Source: Flaccisagitta enflata
Lineage: Eukaryota; Chaetognatha; Sagittoidea; Aphragmophora
Direction: 5' to 3'
DNA: 64,000 bases
Assembly: GCA_965153355.1 (NCBI GenBank)
Contig: OZ231128.1
Coordinates: forward strand, 19,220,001-19,284,000
The translations under genes were made by a program, and so were the position numbers. Positions 31,039-63,002 of this stretch are shown here, piece by piece. The first letter of the stretch is position 1, and each line of letters opens with the position of its first letter. The notes below the pieces were generated by a model. It was not told the DNA's origin, made no database searches, and saw only the letters and a program-made list of their open reading frames with translations.

Positions 31039-32110
31039 TACGACGACTACCACGACTACGACGACGACCACGGCAACAACCACGTCAACGACAATCATGT
31101 GAATGTAGACGATGAAAGTCACGCAATCGGCAATGACGCCGACGTCACCGATGACGCCGCCGATGTCGCCGCCGATGAAGCAGTCAATGACGCCGGAAAG
31201 GCGGCTCCCATTAGCGCAGTTTCAGATGACGCCGCAAACGGAGAAAAGGGCGTTCCCATCTTAACCTCACGACCCTCCTATACGCCGACGTCTTTTTCGT
31301 CGTTGTCGTCGTCTTCGTCATTGTCGTCGTTGTCGTCGTCGTCGTCATCGTTGGCGGCGTCCTCTTTTACGCCATCATCGTCAACGTCGTCATCTTTTTC
31401 GTCATCGTCATCTTCGTCATTTTTTGTCAACCGGAGTTGCATTCATAACGATTATGAAAAAGAAATTGTACGGAGTAAAGAGTATGGTGTCGAAAGCGAG
31501 ATGAACCGAAACGGCTTGAGGGATTGTGACGGTGGCGAGATAAACCGAGACGGCTCGAAGGATTGTGACGGTGACGATAATGAAAAACGCGCGTGCGTTG
31601 TGAAAGACACAAGAACCTTCTTGAAATCCACGAATTTCGAACTCACACTTTGCTACCGATTTAAAGATAGTCGTCGCCATCGTCATCATCATCATCGTTA
31701 CCATCATCTTAATCATCTTAATCAACTGAATCATCTTAAGCATCGTCACCATCATCGTCATCATTATCTACATTGTTCTTTGAAACAGAATCTTCGTCTT
31801 GATCTTTGTACCCACCGTCCTCAATGTGATTTGTCTCCGTCATTTTCGTCGTTGCCGTCGTCGTCATCGTCGTCATCGTTGCCATCGTCATCGTTGCCGT
31901 CATCATCGTTGCCGTCGTCATCGTTGCCGTCGTCATCGTTGCCGTCGTCATCGTTGCCGTTATTGTCGTCATCATTGTCGTCATCGTCATCGTCATCGTC
32001 CACCTCGTCATTTCCGCTTCTTTTCTCAATTCGACCCCCTTTATGTCCCAAGGCGTCAATTTTTGTGTCGGCGGGTTCTAGAACATCGTCTTTTTCAAAC
32101 CCAAGACAGC

Positions 32111-32222
32111 CTTTTTCTTCTTCTTCTTCTTTTTCTTCTTCTTCTTCTTCTTCTTCTTCTTCTTCTTCTTCTTCTTCTTCTTCTTCTTCTTCTTCTTCTT
32201 CTTCTTCTTCTTCTTCTTCTTC
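32111..32222. repeat. (TCT)n microsatellite
   Basis: TTC/TCT trinucleotides with one TTT interruption. Confidence 0.9.
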
Positions 32223-32340
32223 CCTTCCTCCTTCAGTGACGTTTCATCGAGGACATTCTTTTGTCATCAACAACCAGAAAACTGAACCTGAACGCAATTA
32301 TTGCTGTCTCAATTTTCGCCTACGTTCAGCTTGTTTTTTC

Positions 32341-32526
<186 letters not shown>

Positions 32527-32709
32527 GGGCCTCGTCACGGTCAACGTCATCGGTACTCGAAATCAACAACCCCATCTCTGCGGTCGAACATATCACAGAC
32601 AACATCATACTCCTCATCAACATCGTCAACCTCGTCATCATCTTCATCATCATCTTCGTCTATGTCTTCGAGATCGTCAACCTCGTCATTTTCGTCATCA
32701 TCTTCGTCA

Positions 32710-51605
<18,896 letters not shown>

Positions 51606-51759
51606 GTGAGTGTTTGAGGAAGATTCAAGGACCGATTAGGACGATTAGGCGACAGGGCAAAACGGGCATCATTTAGCTTAGGTTTAGAATGTACAAACAC
51701 CGACAGATCCACCGACTGAAAAGGAAACGACAAAAAGTATCTACAGGTGAAGAGGAGAT

Positions 51760-51763
<4 letters not shown>

Positions 51764-51804
<41 letters not shown>

Positions 51805-51849
51805 AATGGATGCATCAATCAATTAATCAATCGATGAATAAATGAATGA

Positions 51850-51905
<56 letters not shown>

Positions 51906-51985
51906 AAGATAGAAAGAAAGAAAGAAAGAAAGAAAAAAAAAACAGAGAAAGAAAGAAACAAAGAAAGAAAGAAAGAAAGAATCGA
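51764..51985. repeat. (AG)n and (AAAG)n microsatellites
   Basis: AG run at about 51766-51799 and AAAG/ATAG run at 51848-51985. Confidence 0.95.
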
Positions 51986-52008
51986 AAGTGAAAGTGGAGT
52001 GAGGAGCA

Positions 52009-52532
52009 GGGCAGCGGCCCCAAAGGGCCGATGTCCTGTAGGACACAGGAGGGAATTTCCAGACGTCCTGAGGGGAATTATAGCAGGCCTAAGAGTTAAT
52101 TGAGGCGGGGTTTGAGGTCAGGGGGAGGATTTATGCCTGAAGATTAGATTTGAGGTCTGGGGGCAGGCCTTAGGCCTTGGGGGCAGATTTGAGGCCTGGA
52201 GGGCTGATTCGGGGCCTGGTATGCTGATTTGAGGTCTGGAGAGCGGATTTGAGGCCTGGAGAGCTGATTTGATACCTTGAGAGCTGATTTTAGGCCTGGA
52301 GAGCTGATTTTAGGCCCAAAGAGCTGATTTGAGGGCTTAGAGGGCCTAAATCAGGCCTGAGAGTGAGGATATGAGGCCTCGATGGCCAACCGGGGAGGGG
52401 GGACGGAAGGACGGAAGGACGGAAGGACAGAAGGACGGAAGGACGGAAGGACGGAAGGACGGAAGGACGGACGGACGTCTGGAAATTCCCCCCTGTGTCC
52501 TACAGGACATCGGCCCTTTGGGGCCGCTGCCC
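52009..52532. mobile_element. Foldback element FB, complete
   Basis: GGGCAGCGGCCCCAAAGGGC at 52009 and its complement ending GGGGCCGCTGCCC at 52532; arms about 70 bp. The centre has ~10 units of GAGGCCTGGAGGGCTGATTT type and a GGAC/GGAAGGAC tract. Confidence 0.9.
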
Positions 52533-52545
52533 AAAAAAAGAGGAT

Positions 52546-54000
52546 AAAAACAGAAGTAATGGAAAAAGAGGAGCGACGCTGACAAATTTTTTTCCTCGCG
52601 CTAAGTTTTGAAAAGTGGAAAGCTTTTATCGACTTGCGTAGGAAAAATGTGCATGAATCGGCAGAAAAGAACACTTCAACATTTCTCATTTTTCATGAGT
52701 TGTCTATTGCTTTCCATAACCTTTTTTTTTCGAATCTTTTTAATTAAGCTTTGAATTTTCAAATAAACAGTACAACTAAAACAATTTGAGGAAAAAGATC
52801 AATTGTATGACACTATTGGTGTAACAATTTTGGAGATGGAGCATTTTAATAGTTATAGCGGCATTGTTCAAGGAAGGCAGTCTCACTGTTACCACTTGGA
52901 AAAAAAAAAAGATGCACCTATTTAATAATTGATAGAAAAAATACGAAAATTAATTTCAGCTATTTTTACAACAGACATTTTTAAAGAGTTTCAAATCACC
53001 TTTCAAGACCAATCCAAGGTCTGTATCTCAAACGGTAAAGAAGCTTGAGCCCTGCAAAGAGAAGCACTAATTTGCAATAATGCATTTTTATATAGGAATT
53101 GCAAGACTGAAGGGAGCAAGGTTTTCACTCAATCCAATGCCATTTTTTATCAAAAAAGATAGCAATACCAGATTGGCGCCAAATGAAAGTACATTTGAAG
53201 GGCTTTCAAATGACCTAAGATTTTACTATGTTTTTCTAAGATCATAGGAGGAATTAATCATTAAAAAGTGCGGTTTTGTTTGTTTGTTTTTTAGTCGTAT
53301 GATAACGAAGCAGTTAACTTTCCACAATCCATTATATTGGCCACTATTTTAAGAGAGTTTTAAACCTGCGATATGTAAATCATCACAGATAAACCAACAT
53401 TTCATATCATTAGATTAATTAAGTCATGTGCTTAAAACCGCCATTAGCCATACACACTGTCTCTGCACATATCTTGATTCACATTTAATGGCAAACGCCA
53501 CTGTAGTCCCTCACTCATGAGCTCAAAACCGCCGAGAGTGAACCATCGTACCGTTCATCTATACGTCAAAACGTCAACTGCGCTTGTTCTTGTGGACAGC
53601 AGAAAACGTGATCCAACTCACCCTCCTCCCCTAGGCGGAATGAAATGATATCATAGTTATAAAACTGTTTAAACATTTTCGTTTTCAAAAGATTTCTCCA
53701 TTGCTGACGAGTAGAGCTTATTACTTGAAACGAGAAACGCGTTCGAGAAGCGCGTCAAAGCATGAAATAAGTGTGGGAAGTTACAACGAGAGAAAGAATG
53801 GCTAAACTATTTGTATTTGTTTAGATGAGATGCCATTGAGGGGATGTGAATGAAACGAACAGTGAACGAGAAAATGAACGAGCGATTGAGCGAACCCACC
53901 AGATGCTCAATAAACGACACAGATTTTTTTCTGGTATTCATAAACTAAGCTACGCTCTTGTCAATTCAGCTGGCGCGTGTAGGCGGTAATATATCTGTGT
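52546..54000. other. AT-rich stretch without gene
   Basis: No open frame, repeat array or terminal repeat that I can support. Confidence 0.5.
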
Positions 54001-54119
54001 GAGTCGCCTATACGGTGGGAAATAATGGACAATTTATCAATGAAACTCTACTTTCATGTGTGTTCATTTTTCCACCTTTTTTTTCTGGATGTGGTGGGTA
54101 AAAATGGAATGACTGCGTG

Positions 54120-54559
54120 CAGCGGCGTAGGGGAGCTGGATTTCTTAGGACATCAGCCACCAAACTAGTGTCCGACAAATCTGGTGTCCCAACAGACAAT
54201 AATATGTAGTTTTTGCTTGAAAATTGTGAAAAATCGTAATTACTACCATACTCTTGTTTTCTTTGAGATCTTAGATAAGTGGGATGGGGCCTAATCATGC
54301 CTGGTATAGGAGAAAATAGTTTTTTTCTGTCTCATCCACAGCTTGTGCCTAAATACCTATCTTCGCTTCTTTTTTTTACTTACTTTGCTCCCCTACATCC
54401 CTCTTTACTTGCCTAAAACTAACATAAGCTTGAAAACCACAGAATTTTGAATTTTGAATTGCTTTATTTCTGTCGGTTTTACTATCTTATTTTCTTTACG
54501 TCTTCATCTTTTGTTTCATCTATTTTTCTTCTACTTTTTTTACTTTTCCTATTTGTCCT

Positions 54560-54590
<31 letters not shown>

Positions 54591-54597
54591 GTCTTTT

Positions 54598-54635
<38 letters not shown>

Positions 54636-54832
54636 TTTTTTTTCTCTACCTTCTTTTTCTTTTTTTCTTTTTTTTTTCTTTTCTTTTTTTTCTTTCTTTT
54701 CTTTTTTTTTTCTTTTCCTTTTTTTTTTTCCTTTCCCTTACTTTCTTTCTTCTTTGGTGTCCCGACAACTTTGGTGTCCCGACAGCAGGGACATCAATTG
54801 ATGTCCCTGATGTCCCTTGTCCTACGCCACTG
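54120..54832. mobile_element. hAT-type MITE with 8-bp target duplication
   Basis: The left end CAGCGGCGTAGG pairs with the right end CCTACGCCACTG. The 8-bp sequence ACTGCGTG flanks both sides (54112-54119 and 54833-54840), as for hAT transposons. The interior has the repeated GGTGTCCCGACA motif and a T/CT-rich tract (54540-54740). No transposase. Confidence 0.9.
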
Positions 54833-54982
54833 ACTGCGTGCCGCTGCCGGGCACCAGCTTTCCGCGCCGTTGCTGCGCACGGAAACCTCTGAACCTTTCC
54901 GCTGTTGCTGCTGTTAAGAGTTTTCTACCACGGGAATGAAAGCCGCGACCAGAAGGGCATAAGGTCGTGATAGTTGTCGTAT

Positions 54983-55185
54983 TTAGTCGCATGCTACGCG
55001 ACTCTATAGCCCGCTATGTCGGTTGGTCGGTCCGTCGGACCGTCACCGTTAGCTTTTTTGGAATTTTCGGGCGTCTTATGCTTTACTGCTCCCGCCCAAA
55101 CGCTCAACTTAGCCTATTTCATCACCGCGCCCCTACCCACCCGCACACGACTTCGATAGCCGTGTATCCGGCCTTGTTTTTTTTT
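54983..55185 (+). mobile_element. Family A element, complete
   Basis: TAGTCGCATGCTACGCGACT start, GGTTGGTCGGTCCGTCGG tract, CACCCGCACACGACTTCG, and end GTATCCGGCCTTGTT. Confidence 0.85.
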
Positions 55186-55333
55186 TTGTGAAACACATTT
55201 TCCGATTCATAACTCGTTGCTAATGTCATTAGCTTTTCGGTGATGAATTACTTTGGAGAATTCCTCCGTTTGAATTTTGAAATGAAATTATTTTCCGATA
55301 ATCGAATGAGTTTTTTGTTTTGTTTTGCTTTTT

Positions 55334-55486
55334 TAGTCGCGGACTAGCGAATCTTTAAGAGGCTTTGTCCGTCCGTCCGTTGGTCGGTCGGTCCGTGGTG
55401 TTCGAGTCGAAAAATGGGAAAACACGCATTTCTGCCCCTGCCCACCTGTCCGCGACTAGTATTGGCCGTGTATCCGGCCTTGTTTT
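55334..55486 (+). mobile_element. Family A element, complete
   Basis: TAGTCGCGGACTAGCGAATC start, CCGTCCGTCCGTTGGTCGGT tract, and end TATCCGGCCTTGTTTT. Confidence 0.85.
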
Positions 55487-55706
55487 CATGAATGCTGTTT
55501 ACATCTGATCTTTACTTGTTCTTCTCGTTTCTGGTGTATTTTTTTTACCTGCACATTGCACGTTCCATTCAACGCACAACATTTAAGCGTGCCGTCAAGA
55601 AACTGGCCTTCTTTATCATTTCATTCTCTTGGGCATTTTTTGGACATCTTCAATTACCTGCGCGGTAGAATTGCGTTCATTGACTTCACTCTCACCCGAG
55701 AAAGCG

Positions 55707-55710
<4 letters not shown>

Positions 55711-55757
<47 letters not shown>
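55711..55757. repeat. (AG)n microsatellite
   Basis: Pure AG run. Confidence 0.95.
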
Positions 55758-55758
<1 letters not shown>

Positions 55759-55760
<2 letters not shown>

Positions 55761-55833
55761 TGAGCGAAACTGATCCACTTTTGGTGGTAAATTGGCCAAA
55801 GGCAAATGCCAATAGCGCACGTACCAGCTTCTC
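55759..55833 (+). other. Weak exon candidate
   Basis: A short open segment (ETDPLLVVNWPKANANSART) ends at a good GTAAGT donor (55834). No normal polypyrimidine tract precedes it, only the AG repeat. The phase could follow Ig exon 5, or ATG 55759 could start a new gene; neither is shown. Confidence 0.2.
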
Positions 55834-56066
55834 TGTAAGTACCAGAAGACATCTCATCTCAACAAATTAAAGAGGAGGTTAATCTCGTTGTCTGAAAGTT
55901 GCGGTGTAGGAGGAGAATGGTTAATTTCAACCACGTGGTAAATTGGTAATGATGGATGTTAAAAAAAAAAGTTTTTACTTTTGGATTATGTAATAACCTC
56001 ATGTTTGAAAATTCAATAACAAACCTTTTCCAAATCATTTACAAGTCTTTCTGCAATCTTTAGTGA

Positions 56067-56122
56067 AGATGAAATGTATGAAATGTATGAAATGTATGAA
56101 ATGTATGAAATGTATGAAATGT
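56067..56122. repeat. 10-bp tandem repeat GAAATGTATG
   Basis: About six copies of the decamer. Confidence 0.9.
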
Positions 56123-56400
56123 AAATGTCGTATAGCTTTGGATGGGCATTGAAGGGATATTTATTTATCCAATTGATTCTTTATGGACACACAGTTTGGT
56201 AGACAAGCAAACAAACTGATGAAGAGTCCCACTTTCCTGCATCTTCGGCAGTATTTCGGTAATTACTGGACAGAGACAGACAGAGAGGCAAGCTAAGAGT
56301 TAGCTCATAAATTTACAAATACCTGAAATCATGCAATTGCAAAGATGAATTGATCTTCTAATACTAAATTGGCTGCATTTGAAACATTTTCAACAATTTT

Positions 56401-56547
56401 TAGTCGCGGACACGCGACTCTATAAGCCACTTTTCGGTTGGTCCGTCCGTCGGTCCGTCCGTCCGTCGGTCACAAAACTCTTTTTCGAGGTTTTCCGCTC
56501 CTGCCCACCCGTCCGCGACTAATGCTGCCGTGTATACGGCATTGTTT
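56401..56547 (+). mobile_element. Family A element, complete and short
   Basis: TAGTCGCGGACACGCGACTC start and CCGTGTATACGGCATTGTT end; the GTCC tract is in the middle. Confidence 0.85.
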
Positions 56548-57049
56548 AAAAGAGATCAATCTGGAGTGTATTCATAAAGCGCATCGCTTTTCTAAAGTTG
56601 ATGACGCTTTTCAGGAGTCCGTTTATTCACGAGCTAGATCGTGGAGGCTGAGATGAGATTCCTACCTTTTTCCTCGATAGCAACCACTGGGTTTACGAAT
56701 TACGGGGAGAGGTAGAAAGAGAGACGAGCGAACAGGCCGACAGATGGACACCAAGATAGAAAGTCCCACCTTTTTCCTGGGCTGCTGCTAGTAGGTTTAC
56801 AGATAGAGACAGACAGAGAGACAAGCAGACTGACAGTTAGATAAAGACTGAGATAGAGAGTCCCACCTTTTTTTCCTCGGCAGCAGCCACTGGGGAGACG
56901 GTATCTTGGGTTTCTTCCTCTGTTCAACGCTTTGGCGTCTTTTCAGTTTCGCTTTTGTGCTTCTTTTCTTCCGCGCTTTTGGCAAGAAGTAAGTCAAGCA
57001 GCGAAATGCCGAAGATGAAACCGACAAAGGCGGGGAAAGGAGGGAGTCC

Positions 57050-57890
57050 TGAGAGTGAAGGGATGAGGTGTGGCAGTGAGAGGATATGGGGCGAGAGGGG
57101 TGAGGGGGTGTGGGAAAGGAGGGGGTCCTGAGAGGGAAGAAATGAATTGTGGCGGTGAGAGGATAGGGCGAATGGCGTGAGGGGGTGTGGCAAAGGGAAC
57201 CGACAAAGGCGGAGAAAGGATGGAATCCTGGGGTTGGGAGAGAAAAATGTGGGGGAAGCCGACGAAGTCGTGTTTTTGGGCAAGGAGACTGGCAGAGACA
57301 GGTGAAGACTAAGGCGAGGAGTGCGAGCAGTTGTGGGCCAGAAGGTGGACAGAGGCAGGGAAAGAATAAGGCGAGGAGTGCGAGCAGTTGCGGGCCAGAA
57401 GATGGACAGAGGCCGGATGAGAATAGGGCGAGGAGGGCAAGTGGTTCCGGGCCAGAAGATGGACAAATGCAAAAAAAGAAAATGGGGAGGAGTGCGAGCA
57501 GTTGCAGGCCAGAAGATGGACATTGGCAGGGCGAGAATAAGGCAAGGAGTGCGAGCAGTTGTGGGCCAGAAGATGGACAGAGGCAAGGAAAGAATAAGTT
57601 GAGGAGTGCGAGCATTGCAGGCCAGAAGATGGACAGAGGTAGGGTGATAATAAGGCGAGGAGTGCGAGCAGTTTAGCGCCAGAAGATGGACAGAGGCAGG
57701 GCAAGAATAGGGCGAGGAGTGCAAGCAGTTGCAGGCAAGAAGATGGACACAGGCAGGGCAAGAATAGGGCAAGGAGTGCGAAGATGGACACAGGCAGGGA
57801 GAGGAAAAGGCAAGGAGTGCGAGTGGTTGTGGTCAAAAAGACCGATTAAGGTGGGGACAGGGACAGGCAAGTAGTACGAGAGGTTCATAT
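57050..57890. repeat. ~58-bp minisatellite
   Basis: About nine copies of a unit with GGAGTGCGAGCAGTTG, GGCCAGAAGATGGACA and GGCAGGGCGAGAATA (57300-57830), preceded by shorter GAGAGG-rich repeats. Long frames on both strands reflect the repeat. A related block starts near 56660. Confidence 0.9.
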
Positions 57891-57899
57891 TGGTTAACT

Positions 57900-58680
57900 G
57901 TTACAGACATTCCTAATTTCATAGGTAGATTTAAAGGGAAAAGCTAAGTGTTTAACAATAACCCATTACATTCCTACAAAATAGAGTGTTTGGAAGAGTA
58001 ATCTATTCAGCTTACCTTTCATTCTCGATTTATCAGTTATGATGGGCAATGGTTGAAGATGGAAACTGATGAGAAGTCGGGAAAAGGTAAAGATGTAAGA
58101 CAAGTAGACAACAGAAGCAAAGAGGCTAGAGTGAAATAGATACGGGTGAGTAAGTAAAGATGTAACGAGAAAAATCATAGAAAAAAGAAAAAGAAGAGTC
58201 ATAGAACAGTGTAAGAAGGAAATGGCTGATAGGAGGATCTGGATTACTATGGCCAAGAAAACAGATAAGGTAAGTTTGATTCATGAGGAGGAAAAAAAAA
58301 ACAAAGAAGGAGCAGGCGGAAACTGAGAAGGCAAAGAGAGCAAAAAGAAAAAGAAAAGGCGGAGGCGACGAAAATTAGATGTCACAAACTCACAATGCAC
58401 ATTGGGATCCATTTTCAGACTACATTACGCTGAAACTTATCATCGGACAACTTTAATTCAATACACTAAGTATTTTGATGCAAGTGCCATATTGATCATA
58501 TGAAAATTACGAATGGGTCATGGATGAGTAGAAAATTTTGATAAGTGTAGAATTGCTTGATTTCTGGCGCGCAGACGATATTCTTAGTCATGACTTTCAC
58601 ATGTTTAGTTGTGTCAAGATAAAAGCGCCTATTTTTTCCTTGCACTAACAAGCAGCCATTCTTCTTACGCTTCATTGCTG
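57900..58680. other. Stretch without gene
   Basis: A/G-rich. Small ORFs on the minus strand show no domain. Confidence 0.4.
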
Positions 58681-58784
58681 TAATTGCTTCACTTATCATG
58701 TTTTGCTGCCACCACTCTGCTGGGTACCATTTTCGTTTTACAGTGCATTGGGTCGTTAAAGTCGCTTAACTTGTCCCTCAGTGT

Positions 58785-59212
58785 GATGTGTGCTGTAAAC
58801 GCTTCACTCGACGCCATTTTTGTCCCTCTGTGCGCTGTGTGTGCTGTAATCGCTTCACTTGACGCCATTTTTGTCCCTCTGTGCGATCTGTGCTGTAATC
58901 GCTTCACTTCATGCCATTTTTGTCCCTCTGTGCAATGTGTGCTGTAATCGCTTCACTAGACGCCATTTTTGTCCCTCTGTGCGATGTGTGCTGTAATTGC
59001 TTCACTTGACGCCATTTTTGTCCCTCTGTGCGATGTGTGCTGTAATCGCTTCACTTGACGCCATTTTTGTCCCTCTGTGCGATGTGTGCTGTAATCGCTT
59101 CATTTGACGCCATTTTTGTCCCACTGTGCAATGTGTGCTGTAATCGCTTCACTTGACGCCATTTATGTCCCTCTGTGCGATGTGTGCTGTAATCGCTTCA
59201 CTTCCTCCACAA
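58785..59212. repeat. ~49-bp tandem repeat
   Basis: About nine copies of a unit with GTGTGCTGTAATCGCTTCAC and GACGCCATTTTTGTCCCTCT. Confidence 0.95.
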
Positions 59213-59334
59213 CCTTCATTGGGATAGAAAACGCCGCAAAACAAAAGAAAACCCCTCAAGGAGAACATCGAAGCGGATGTTTATCCAATCACACGCTGTC
59301 TCTGTCTCTGTCTCTCTGTCTGTCTGTCTGTCTG

Positions 59335-59525
<191 letters not shown>

Positions 59526-60143
59526 CATTGTCTGTTTGTGGCCCAAGTAACCACCGTCTTTTGTCTCTGGTATTGTCTCACGGGATCTAAGACGGCACTT
59601 TTTCTCTTAGACTCCTCAGAAGCGGTTTCTAAGGAGGAAATCTGCCTGTTGGGAGGGGAAAACGTTGTCTTTTGCGATTGTTTGAGGTCGTATAATTGCC
59701 TCTTCATCTCAAGACACAACATGACTACATGGGGTCTCAAGACACAACATATAAAGTCTCATGACACAACAGATGTTAGATAATTCTCTTTTGTTTTTAA
59801 ACGTGTGTTATTTGAAGCACTATCTATAACAGACTCCGTCACTTAGTTGGTCGGTTGGTTGGTTGGTTGGTCGGTTGGTTGGTTGGTTGGTTGGTGACAC
59901 ATTTGCTCGACGATCCACTCGGCGCATGTATTGGCCTGCTTGGTCTTATTTCGTAGATCATAGATCGTATTACCCATTTTTTTTCTCAGAATTTTTTACC
60001 GGGCGAGTTTGCTCCCCTTCATTTTTGATCTGTGTCCATTTCTATTGATAGTACAAAATTCTCTCTTTCTGTTCCCTGTTTCCTGTTTGTCCTGTCTGTT
60101 GCCTTAATTTTCTTATCTGTGCATTAGAACAAGTTTTGTTTTT

Positions 60144-60606
60144 GGGCAGCGGCCCCGAAGGGGACGAAGTCCTGTAGAACACAGGGGGACTTTCGTTCGT
60201 CCGTCCGTCCGTTCATTTGTTCGTCCGTGCGTCCCCCCCAGGCCCTCTCAGGCCTGAAATCTGCCCTCTCAGGCTTAAAACCTGCCCTCTCAGGCCTGAA
60301 ATCTGCCATCTCAGGCCTTGAATCTGCCCTCTCAGGCCTGAAATTTGTCCTTTCAGGCCTGTTACCTGTCCTCTCAGGCTTAAAATCTGCCCTCCCAGGC
60401 CTGAAATCTGCCCTGAGAGGGCCTGAGAGGGCAGATGTCAGGCCTGAGAGGGCCTGGGGGGGGCGGACGGACGGACGGACGGACGGATGGATGGACAAAC
60501 GAAAGTCCCCCTGTGTTCTACAGGACTTCGTCCCCTTCGGGGCCGCTGCCCTGCCTCTCATTCCGATTTACAACCATGCAAAGCAGGGCAACGGGTATCG
60601 CTGACC
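60144..60606. mobile_element. Foldback element FB, best-preserved copy
   Basis: GGGCAGCGGCCCCGAAGGGG at 60144 and its complement CCCCTTCGGGGCCGCTGCCC ending 60551; arms of about 70 bp run into GTCC/GGAC tetranucleotides. The core has units of CCTCTCAGGCCTGAAATCTG type, inverted near 60415. The outer block GGGCAACGGGTATCGCTGAC follows. Confidence 0.9.
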
Positions 60607-60666
60607 ACGTATTGCCCTTGGGCGACCTGTTCTTTTTTAGGTGCGTCCTTACACATCTTATAGAGG

Positions 60667-60885
60667 TCTGGTCGGTCGGTCGGTCGGTCGGTCGGTCGGT
60701 CGGTCGGTCGGTCGGTCGGTCGGTCGGTCGGTCGGTCGGTCGGTCGGTCGGTCGGTCGGTCGGTCGGTCGGTCGGTCGGTCGGTCGGTCGGTCGGTCGGT
60801 CGGTCGGTCGGTCGGTCGGTCGGTCGGTCGGTCGGTCGGTCGGTCGGTCGGTCGGTCGGTCGGTCGGTCGGTCGGTCGGTCGGTC
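60667..60885. repeat. (GGTC)n microsatellite, ~220 bp
   Basis: About 54 GGTC repeats. The left flank CTTATAGAGGTCTGG and the distant right flank TTGGCCGTAACTTGGCCTTG (61015) look like family A ends, so this is probably an expanded internal tract of one copy. Confidence 0.95.
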
Positions 60886-61162
60886 AAAAAATGCTGATTT
60901 CAGGGTACCTTTTATGCCTAACATTCAGTCTCATTAATTTGATCATTTCTTCTGTCATTCATTTATTCTTTCACAACGTTCATTTACAAATTCATAATCA
61001 GCGAGACGCACATATTGGCCGTAACTTGGCCTTGTTCTGAAGTTTATTTCTCTTGGTAGTACATTTTTTTTTCTCCCTCTTTGTGACTTTGTCGCTTCGT
61101 CTCTATGTCTGACTGTCAGTCTGTCGCGTTGCCTATATTTTTGTCTCTTTATCTATTTTTCG

Positions 61163-61393
<231 letters not shown>

Positions 61394-61459
61394 CATGGAA
61401 CACTACATCAGATATCCTCCTCCTCCTCTCCCTTATTCTCCAAGTACTACTCCATTTTT

Positions 61460-61760
61460 GTGCAGCAGCCTCAAAGGGCAACTGTTCAGTGGATCCAAGA
61501 GGTTGATTTGCAGATGGTCATCTCTTTTTTGTCTCCCACTTCCCTGCACAAGGTCATTCAAGCCCTCATTCAGCCCTCTCAGACTCTAAATCAGCTCTTT
61601 AAGGAATAGATTCAGCCTTCTATGGCTCCAACTCTGACCTCTTAAGCCTGAAACTATCCACTTTCAGGCCATAAAATCTGCATTAATGGGCCTTAAATCT
61701 GACTTCTCAAACCTCATATCAGCCCTAAAAGACCTGAATAAGCCCTCAGAGGCCTCATGA
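61460..61760. mobile_element. Foldback element FB, degenerate array
   Basis: CAGCCTCAAAGGGCAACTGT at the left and repeated CAGCCCT/GCCTGAA units; the right arm is missing. Confidence 0.5.
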
Positions 61761-61769
61761 TCGCATCTG

Positions 61770-62560
61770 ATAATTCACCTTTGTATTGTAAACTGCTTAC
61801 TCAGAGTAGGGCAGCGGGTTGTTAGCTGGAGGTTGGCATCTAAGTCAGCTTGGTACGTTTACTCTGCTCATCTCACCTTGTCACGGAGGGGTTTAGGTTT
61901 AGGCTTAGATTTTTGGAGTTTTAGACGCCGAGGACGCTGTCTTCGTGAGAGGGGGAGTAACTGTAGTACAGGGACCTCTGCCTCAGGCTAGCTCGCTGCT
62001 GCGGGTCCTTCTGCTCTTTGGCTCTGGCTGTCACTACCTTGCCTCCTCAGCTTCTCCTTCCTCCTGATTGGCTGCTGCTCTCTCTCTCTCCACTGCTACC
62101 TGCCTCATCTTCCCCATTTGCTCCGCTTTTCCTTCCTCACTTTTGCATCTCTGGTCTAGCATCTGTCAGAGGCTTCCCCACCCATTTCCTGGGACACACC
62201 TCTCTCTTCTTCTGCTCATTTATCGGGACCTGTGGCCGGAATAGCCAAGTCCTAGAGCATTTAGGGCATCCCTTGAATCTTCCCCTTCCCTTTAGCAGTC
62301 ACGGCAGCGAGTTGCTTTTTCTCAGTTAAAGTAAGCTTATTTCATGAGGATTCTAGGTCTTCATATATTTCCCTTTTGCCTAGACTGAGGTTTGGCAGGG
62401 CACTTATACCCGCAGGCCCATCTCAGGCCTTCCTTCTTTAGGCAGGGCAGGGTCTTATTGGCAGGCGACTTTCTCTTTTTGTTCCCTTTTGTGCATTCTC
62501 CATTGACCCCCTCTTTCCCCGTTTTTAGACGGGTATCGCTGTGTACCATGTACGATCCTT
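61770..62560. other. GC-richer stretch, no gene proven
   Basis: Pyrimidine-rich and distinct from its AT-rich flanks. TGTCACGGAGGGG at 61878 resembles the start of some Gypsy-type LTRs, but no matching end, polypurine tract or second copy was found. Confidence 0.25.
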
Positions 62561-62736
62561 GGATGACTTCGGGTTTTTTTTTTTTTTCTCATTCCAATAT
62601 TTACCTCTTTTCGCGTTTGGACGTTGGACCGCGTCGTTGAATCGATCGTAAAAGTTTTTACGCTGTGGGTATGATAACAAAAAAATTCCCATAGGAGGTT
62701 TATGGCATTCATAAACAACCTGAGATTTGGAGACCA

Positions 62737-62874
<138 letters not shown>

Positions 62875-63002
62875 TATTCGCACCGACCAGGGTGATGTCA
62901 ACTCGCCTGTGAACAAAAAGGGAAAGAAAAGATAGAATATAAAGAAAAGAAAGAAAGCGAGAAAGAATGAAAGAAAGAAAGATAGGAAGAAAACTAGTCA
63001 TC

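Noticed and set aside
57185-57836. Repeat-protein ORFs on both strands
   Set aside because: They follow the ~58-bp minisatellite; opposite frames are equally open and no domain is seen.
60435-61040. Arg/Ser/Val/Gly repeat ORF resembling an RS-domain protein
   Set aside because: It comes from the (GGTC)n microsatellite.
61878-62300. Solo LTR of a retrotransposon
   Set aside because: Only a TGTCACGG-like start was found; no matching end, duplication or second copy.
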